From assembly GCF_023856365.1 (NCBI RefSeq), contig NC_064555.1:13419754-13483753 (forward strand): 64,000 nucleotides of DNA, written 5' to 3'. The DNA is from Brienomyrus brachyistius (lineage: Eukaryota; Chordata; Actinopteri; Osteoglossiformes; Mormyridae). Position numbers and translations under genes: made by a program. The notes beneath the pieces were generated by a model, which saw only the letters and a program-made list of their open reading frames with translations, did not search any database and had not been told where the DNA came from. This document shows positions 61,001 to 64,000 of the stretch, one piece after another; position 1 is the stretch's first letter, and each line of letters opens with the position of its first letter.

Positions 61001-61577
61001 CTCAAGTGACTCCTTTCTGAAAATCTTTTTCATGCTATTTCCCCATTGGTGATGAATTCTTCACACAGTAAGAATACTTATTATACTATTAGGTATCCAA
61101 TGTATCCCCTACGAGATAAAACACTGCAGAAGATGTTTACATTGGTTGTGCCACTGACAGGAAGACTCTGATGTCCTGACTGGGAGACGGTCTACACAAG
61201 ACAGGTCTCTTCTATTCCATAATTTATACTCATTCCCCAACCACCTGATCTCCAACATGGTCTCCATCCCTCCCTTTTTGGTTCAGCCAAGTCTTTACGA
61301 GTTAATAAGCTCCATTGAGGTTGTACATGTTTAAATACCAGGACCATTTTTCCACCCCCACTGCTGTGGCCCCCCTAGGTCACTCACTGGGGTAGCGGTA
61401 GTAGAAGTCATTGTTGTAGTTTGTCTCACTGTGGTTGCGCAGCATTTGGTGCCACAACCTGGCGTCCGTCTCCTGGTCATACTCCACTAGCATGGCGAAG
61501 AGGATGATGAGGATCGTCTCAAAGATGATGCAGGTGATGGGCAGCGTGATCCGCAGGCTGCTCTTGTAGCTTGCCAT
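51991..61577 (-). CDS. rhbg: Rh family B glycoprotein (ammonia channel), complete, 10 exons
   Basis: Ammonia/ammonium channel of the Amt/Mep/Rh family; fish Rhbg is known mainly from basolateral gill membranes and moves NH3 out of blood. Coding exons on the - strand: 61577-61388, 59137-58951, 57578-57428, 56956-56809, 56405-56239, 55639-55502, 54343-54210, 53567-53446, 52640-52567, 52068-51991. All junctions are GT/AG and in phase, giving 1389 nt and 462 residues (human RHBG is about 458). Visible residues: N48-H-S glycosylation sequon in the first loop, Phe132 and Phe237 (outer gate), Asp179, and pore histidines His187 ([10 protein letters not shown]) and His346 (NLHGMPG). The ATG has a good Kozak context and an in-frame TAG nine codons upstream (61605-61607). 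Motifs such as [15 protein letters not shown] and HIHVGVE-like HIGVES place it with Rhbg rather than Rhcg. Introns 3, 4, 5, 8 and 9 hold no recognised element. Introns 1, 2, 6 and 7 hold the repeats listed separately. Confidence 0.96.
52567..52640 (-). CDS. rhbg: rhbg exon 9 (residues 413-437)
   Basis: Acceptor GCCCTTTCCTAG, donor GTATGA. Encodes [21 protein letters not shown] and IYWE at the start of the cytoplasmic tail. The KLP(x)(x)(x)SPPD motif aligns with human KLPFLDSPPD, but FLD is replaced by IYS here. Confidence 0.92.
53072..53094. repeat. Short (GGAT)n run in rhbg intron 8
   Basis: About five imperfect GGAT/GGTGGAT units. Might be a SINE tail remnant, but no body is visible. Confidence 0.6.
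53401..53414 (+). promoter_or_regulatory. RFX X-box-like motif in rhbg intron 8
   Basis: GTTGCCATAGCGAT matches the X-box consensus GTTRCCATGGYAAC at 11 of 14 positions. It lies 32 bp past the exon 8 donor. Function is unproven. Confidence 0.25.
53446..53567 (-). CDS. rhbg: rhbg exon 8 (residues 372-413)
   Basis: Acceptor TTCTCCGTTTCAG, donor GTCAGT (phase 1). Encodes [17 protein letters not shown] followed by the last helix, [18 protein letters not shown]. Confidence 0.92.
53862..53945 (-). repeat. SINE fragment (V-SINE-like) in rhbg intron 7
   Basis: On the - strand it has a B-box-like GTCGGTTCAAACCCAGCC followed by AGCAAGGCCTTTAACCCCCA, as in the element at 14003-14200. The head start and the 3' tail are missing. 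Confidence 0.65.
54210..54343 (-). CDS. rhbg: rhbg exon 7 (residues 328-372)
   Basis: Acceptor TACGATGCAG (weak pyrimidine tract), donor GTGAGT. Encodes [20 protein letters not shown] with the second pore histidine His346, then [20 protein letters not shown]. Confidence 0.94.
54484..54745 (-). mobile_element. LINE-type 3' end with (TCAGAA)n tail in rhbg intron 6
   Basis: Four TCAGAA hexamers at 54488-54512 adjoin GACTTTATTGCCAAATGTTG and GGAAATTGCTGCGGTGTTCA. This arrangement is familiar from short 3' ends of fish non-LTR elements inserted on the opposite strand. No reverse transcriptase is present and the left part is uncertain. Confidence 0.5.
54768..55109 (-). mobile_element. tRNA-derived SINE with 13-bp target-site duplication in rhbg intron 6
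   Basis: Same family as 48347-48691, in opposite orientation (54781-55096). Perfect direct repeats GGTGCTTCATCTT flank it at 54768-54780 and 55097-55109. The tRNA-like head is at the right end and the ATGG tail (CCATCCATCC on +) at the left. It has an internal deletion of about 30 bp relative to the copy at 62195, next to the tRNA-like head. Confidence 0.95.
55423..55484. mobile_element. 62-bp foldback MITE remnant by the exon 6 donor
   Basis: Begins CAGTGTTTTTGCAAAAAC and ends AGGTTAGCAAACACTG, with GTGGACTGTC and the GAGGTCCCCGAGGACC palindrome between. It is an internally deleted member of the 35108 family. Confidence 0.75.
55502..55639 (-). CDS. rhbg: rhbg exon 6 (residues 282-327)
   Basis: Acceptor TCTCCTGCAG, donor GTACGG. 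Encodes [20 protein letters not shown] onward to [10 protein letters not shown] 62-bp MITE remnant sits 17 nt beyond the donor. Confidence 0.94.
56239..56405 (-). CDS. rhbg: rhbg exon 5 (residues 226-281)
   Basis: Acceptor TTTCTGTGTCTCAG, donor GTGAGG. Encodes [20 protein letters not shown] with gate residue Phe237, then [16 protein letters not shown] and GKLDM. Confidence 0.95.
56809..56956 (-). CDS. rhbg: rhbg exon 4 (residues 177-226)
   Basis: Acceptor CCTTCACAG, donor GTAAGA. Encodes [18 protein letters not shown], which carries Asp179 and the first pore histidine His187, and ends [10 protein letters not shown]. Confidence 0.95.
57428..57578 (-). CDS. rhbg: rhbg exon 3 (residues 126-176)
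   Basis: Acceptor CACCCCTGCAG, donor GTGAGT. Encodes [21 protein letters not shown] onward through [10 protein letters not shown]. Contains gate residue Phe132. [19 protein letters not shown] is closer to RHBG than RHCG. Confidence 0.95.
57754..57786. repeat. 33-bp direct repeat in rhbg intron 2, left copy
   Basis: A 33-bp sequence beginning GTATTTGCATGTGACC is identical to 58419-58451. The two copies flank about 632 bp containing a retroposon 3' end. Confidence 0.9.
57830..58243 (+). mobile_element. Retroposon 3' end with (TTGCA)n tail in rhbg intron 2
   Basis: The right part is a well-known fish repeat arrangement: CTGGTTCCTCCCAAGGTTTC, TTCCTCTTAGGGAGTTTTTC, GAAATGTAAAGCGCATTGAG and CGCTATATAAATAAAA followed by TTGCA repeats. 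The left boundary is not clear. No open reading frame of a retrotransposon is present, so this is a 5'-truncated or non-autonomous copy. Confidence 0.75.
58419..58451. repeat. 33-bp direct repeat in rhbg intron 2, right copy
   Basis: Identical to 57754-57786. It is too long for a typical retroposon target duplication, so it may mark a local duplication. Confidence 0.9.
58574..58842 (+). mobile_element. Non-autonomous DNA element, copy 2, in rhbg intron 2
   Basis: The 269-bp element starts CAGGGTTGTCA and ends TGGCAACCCTG, an 11-bp inverted terminal repeat with one mismatch. Internally it matches the element at 24155-24400. No transposase is present. A clear target duplication was not found. 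Confidence 0.85.
58951..59137 (-). CDS. rhbg: rhbg exon 2 (residues 64-126)
   Basis: Acceptor CCGTGGCCCTCAG, donor GTACGG. Encodes [20 protein letters not shown] (helix 2) and the next helix, ending GKIHIGVE. A (GT)12 tract lies 13 nt upstream of the acceptor. The exon is 187 nt, so skipping it would shift the frame. Confidence 0.95.
59151..59174. repeat. (AC)12 tract next to rhbg exon 2
   Basis: In transcript orientation it is (GT)12 followed by 13 nt (CCGTGGCCCTCAG) and the exon 2 acceptor. Confidence 0.95.
59205..59442. repeat. 18-bp minisatellite in rhbg intron 1
   Basis: About 13 copies of an 18-bp unit (AATGCTAACACTGCTAAC with variants such as AATGCTAGCACCGTTAGC). Units are in multiples of three, so both strands stay open. 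On the - strand the frame encodes alternating leucine/alanine-rich units and reads into exon 2 in frame. Confidence 0.95.
59852..59898 (+). repeat. 10-bp tandem repeat in rhbg intron 1
   Basis: The unit AGCAATACTC is present three times followed by diverged partial copies. Confidence 0.85.
60480..60519. repeat. (TATATC)n hexamer array in rhbg intron 1
   Basis: About six and a half units. Each strand is open in one frame (YLYL or DIDI), with no gene meaning. Confidence 0.95.
61388..61577 (-). CDS. rhbg: rhbg exon 1 (residues 1-64)
   Basis: Starts [10 protein letters not shown] and ends within Ser64 (CCC A, donor GTGAGT). Codes for the first membrane helix (about 9-32) and the extracellular loop with sequon N48-H-S and the family motif FYYRYPS. 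Confidence 0.95.
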
Positions 61578-62194
61578 GGCTCCCTCTTCCTCCCTGGTTT
61601 TGCACTAAGGAGCCGGGATGAGGAATAAGAGCCTCTACTGGGAGCAGTGAGATATGTGTGAGCCAAGCTTTTTGTGCTACTCAAGGCCCTCTGTAAGCCA
61701 CACCCCCTGCCTCTAGGTCCGGCCCATTATTCAGATTGACAGGTGACCTGACTCCTCCCCCTCTCAGCCTCAGTCTTTAAGGAGGTGTTCAGTTACTACT
61801 TACTGATTTTATTAGGCTCTTGGCAAAACCAGTTTAAATTACAATAGGAAAACTACAGTCTAGAATGGGAGGACATGATATAAACTGATATATATATATA
61901 TATATAACTAATTTATAAATAGGTTTCTAAAAACACATTACTAACAAAAGAGATTATTAACTATATAGTTTTTAGTGTTCAGGGACATGGATAATCCTTT
62001 GATAGGAAGGTAAGTCACATTATCTCTCTTCTCCATTACTCTGCGTTTCATTTTTTACTTTACTGATAAAGCGATGCAGTATTTTTCCAGGGAATTAATG
62101 CTGTAAGAACTGGGATGGCACCCCTCAGTTTAATGTGATCCAGGTTAAAAGCATCCATGGATTTGGCCAATTAGTACTGTAATGGATTTTATGT
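61578..62194 (-). promoter_or_regulatory. rhbg 5' flank / putative promoter region
   Basis: Immediately upstream of the rhbg ATG. No clear TATA box is seen; an A-rich CACAAAAAGC lies about 90-100 nt upstream of the ATG. The transcription start cannot be placed. A short (TA)n run lies at about 61893-61908. Confidence 0.3.
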
Positions 62195-62440
62195 GCCATC
62201 ACAGGGCACACTCACACACCAGTCACTCACACATGCACACCTATGGGCAATTTAGCAACTCCAATTAGCCTCAGCATGTTTTTGGACTGTGGGGGGAAAC
62301 CGGAGTACCCGGAGGAAACCCCACGACAACATGGGGAGAACATGCAAACTCCACACACATGTATCCCAAGCGGAGACTCGAACCCGGGTCCCAGAGGTGT
62401 AAGGCAACAGTGCTAACCACTGCACCACCATGCCACTCTC
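62195..62440 (-). mobile_element. SINE copy lacking tail (ATGG-tailed family)
   Basis: Matches the - strand of the 48347-48691 family from the tRNA-like head (right end, GTGGTGCAGTGGTTAGCAC in reverse) to about 100 bp before the normal tail. The ATGG tail is absent and no target duplication was found, so it is truncated. Confidence 0.9.
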
Positions 62441-62502
62441 ATATTAAAGAATAAAAGGGAATTAATTACAAGGACCCTAAATAACTAAAACATAATTGTA
62501 CT

Positions 62503-62568
62503 GGTCTGCGTTGAAACAAAATCTTGGTCTGGATTTGTGCTTTCTGGATCTGAAAAGCCCACCTCTGC
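62503..62568. mobile_element. Palindromic MITE, CAGAGGTGGG family, right-arm fragment
   Basis: Shares GAAACAAAATCTTGG and CTGGATTT with the right arm of 36913-37080, and ends CCCACCTCTG, the intact terminus. Only one arm is present. Confidence 0.8.
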
Positions 62569-63265
62569 TTATCATCCACCTCTCTCAGTCTGCTAGGGTC
62601 AGGACGCCACACACCCCACTCCACACACCCTGACTGGGTGTCACCCAGCTGTTCACACAGGGAGCTGAGATTTACCTTCAAGATTTCTGTATATCCGTGA
62701 GATGAATAGGTCAACGTGCATGACTGTGTAAGAATGACACCTATGCATCCGCATAACTACCTCAGAAAGAAGCCACAAGAGTCAATGTCTCATTGAACAT
62801 GCCACAAGATAAGCAGTTAAAGTTAAGCGTTTGGCTGGCTTTGGATTTTCTGGCGTCAGATTTTACTTTCCTGGAAGAATCACGAATAAGAGTTGCTATA
62901 TGATATATGATTTATGAAAGACAGAAGTATTTGTGCATCTCTAGGAACAATGATCAGAATTGTTCAGAATATAGTATTTTTGTGACTTTTTATGGACGGG
63001 AAAGGACTCTGAGAAGCAGGAGAGAAGGAGTCTCCAGTCTTCAGTGTTGTTGAGCTGTTGTACTGGATAAGTACATCGCAATATACTGCATCAATCTTAC
63101 ATCTAAAAAAGTTTGATAGTTTAGCTGGTTTACAAGTATTCACTGGCTCTGGTAAATGGCTCTTTAGAGGCTCTTCTCTATCAACATATGTCATGAAACC
63201 TCACTTTTCCCTTTCTCCGCCTTCAGGATGTCTATAGATTTTTCGTGATCATTCACCAAACACGG
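62569..63265. other. Intergenic sequence
   Basis: No gene or further repeat family recognised. Confidence 0.5.
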
Positions 63266-63394
63266 CAGTGTTTCTCAAACCGTTCCTCAGGATCGGATCC
63301 CCAAACATTTTTGTCTGGACTGTCTGGCAGGGTGTTGCGAGGGAGCAGAAATGTGGAACGTCTGGGGGTCCTTCAGAACAGGTTTAAGAAACAT
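63266..63394. mobile_element. Foldback MITE, CAGTGTTT...family, diverged copy
   Basis: Starts CAGTGTTTCTCAAACCG and ends GGTTTAAGAAACATG, with GGACTGTCTGGCAGG and GGAGCAGAAATGTGGA inside in the order of the 35108 element. The right terminus is decayed. Confidence 0.7.
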
Positions 63395-63504
63395 GTCATT
63401 ACAGGGTTACGATGGTCCTGGGATCAAATCCAGCAAGCAGGGCACAAAGCAGGGAATACAACCACACACAGTGGGCAAACCTGAAACAGTGATTTACCCA
63501 GCCA

Positions 63505-63630
63505 TGTGATTTTGGACTGTGGGAGGAAACTGGAGTCATTGTACCAATATCTTTATAAAATATCCATCCATCCATCCATCCATCCATCCATCTATCCATC
63601 CATCCATCCATCCATCCATCCATCCATCTA
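63505..63630 (-). repeat. (ATCC)n array with SINE body fragment
   Basis: About 16 ATCC units at 63562-63628 lie near TTTTGGACTGTGGGAGGAAACTG, a piece of the ATGG-tailed SINE body. The intervening body is missing, so this is a deleted copy with an expanded tail. Confidence 0.7.
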
Positions 63631-63908
63631 ATTCTTATCCAGTACCGAGTCACTGCCAACAGACAATGAACCAAAATCCTCACACTCAAAAGATACACTG
63701 CACATGACTAACAAAGAGGAACGTATGTCAAACACTGTGGAAACTTACTATGAAGTATGAAACGAGTAACACAGTACTTAAGTATCGGACTGGCATTCCT
63801 GATCTGAGTACTTCTCGGGTTCAGTTGATGGTCACCCTTACATAAATGTAATTATGTAATGTATAGTAAGTCAAATAGCAAATAGTCAACCTCTACACCA
63901 GAGCATGT
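63631..63908. other. Intergenic sequence
   Basis: Nothing recognised. Confidence 0.5.
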
Positions 63909-63972
63909 GAGAGGAGCGGGAGCGGGAGCGGGAGCAGGAGCGGAAGGATTTCAACTACAGTGGGAGCGAGTG
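63909..63972 (+). repeat. (GGGAGC)n hexamer repeat
   Basis: About four GGGAGC/GGAGCA units, then a diverged GGGAGCGAGTGCGGCGC. It lies 30-90 bp from the window end. Confidence 0.85.
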
Positions 63973-64000
63973 CGGCGCAGCATATTTGAAAAAACTGAAG

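Overview
This is a vertebrate nuclear window, most likely from a ray-finned fish. It has a spliced gene with canonical GT/AG introns, fish-type tRNA-derived SINEs and palindromic DNA-transposon derivatives, many microsatellites, long poly-C/poly-G runs and large stretches of non-coding DNA. Nothing bacterial, viral or plasmid-like was seen. I cannot name the species.

Two genes are well supported. A microRNA-9 precursor lies on the + strand at 12541-12628; both mature arms match the canonical miR-9-5p and miR-9-3p as I remember them. A complete ten-exon rhbg gene (Rh family B glycoprotein, an ammonia channel) lies on the - strand between 61577 and 51991. It was assembled exon by exon; all phases fit and give a 462-residue protein with both pore histidines. 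In human, MIR9-1 (inside its host lncRNA) and RHBG are neighbours at 1q22 with convergent transcription and a few tens of kb between them. The window shows the same order and orientation with about 39 kb between them, so this is very probably the fish mir9-1/rhbg block.

Layout: 1-9.1 kb is AT-rich, repeat-poor and has no recognisable gene. At 9.1-9.66 kb there is a GC-richer patch with CRE-half-site, CCAAT and TATA-like motifs, a candidate promoter for a mir-9 host transcript. From 10.5 to 38 kb the DNA is more GC-rich, dense in homopolymers and microsatellites, and carries the mir-9 hairpin, an 835-bp minisatellite and several MITE/SINE relics. From 39 to 42.9 kb it is AT-rich again. From 43 to 51 kb it is mixed and contains a young SINE with a perfect 15-bp target duplication. 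Then comes rhbg, whose introns hold most of the recognisable transposon insertions, a leucine-coding 18-bp minisatellite and a (GT)12 tract next to the exon 2 acceptor. The last 2.4 kb is rhbg 5' flank with repeat fragments.

The large space between mir-9 and rhbg contains several CTCF-like motifs, all with the G-rich motif on the - strand, which could insulate a neural microRNA domain from an epithelial transporter gene. Three stretches read like protein-coding sequence but could not be identified; they are reported as candidates only. I found no convincing evidence of a wholly new biological system.
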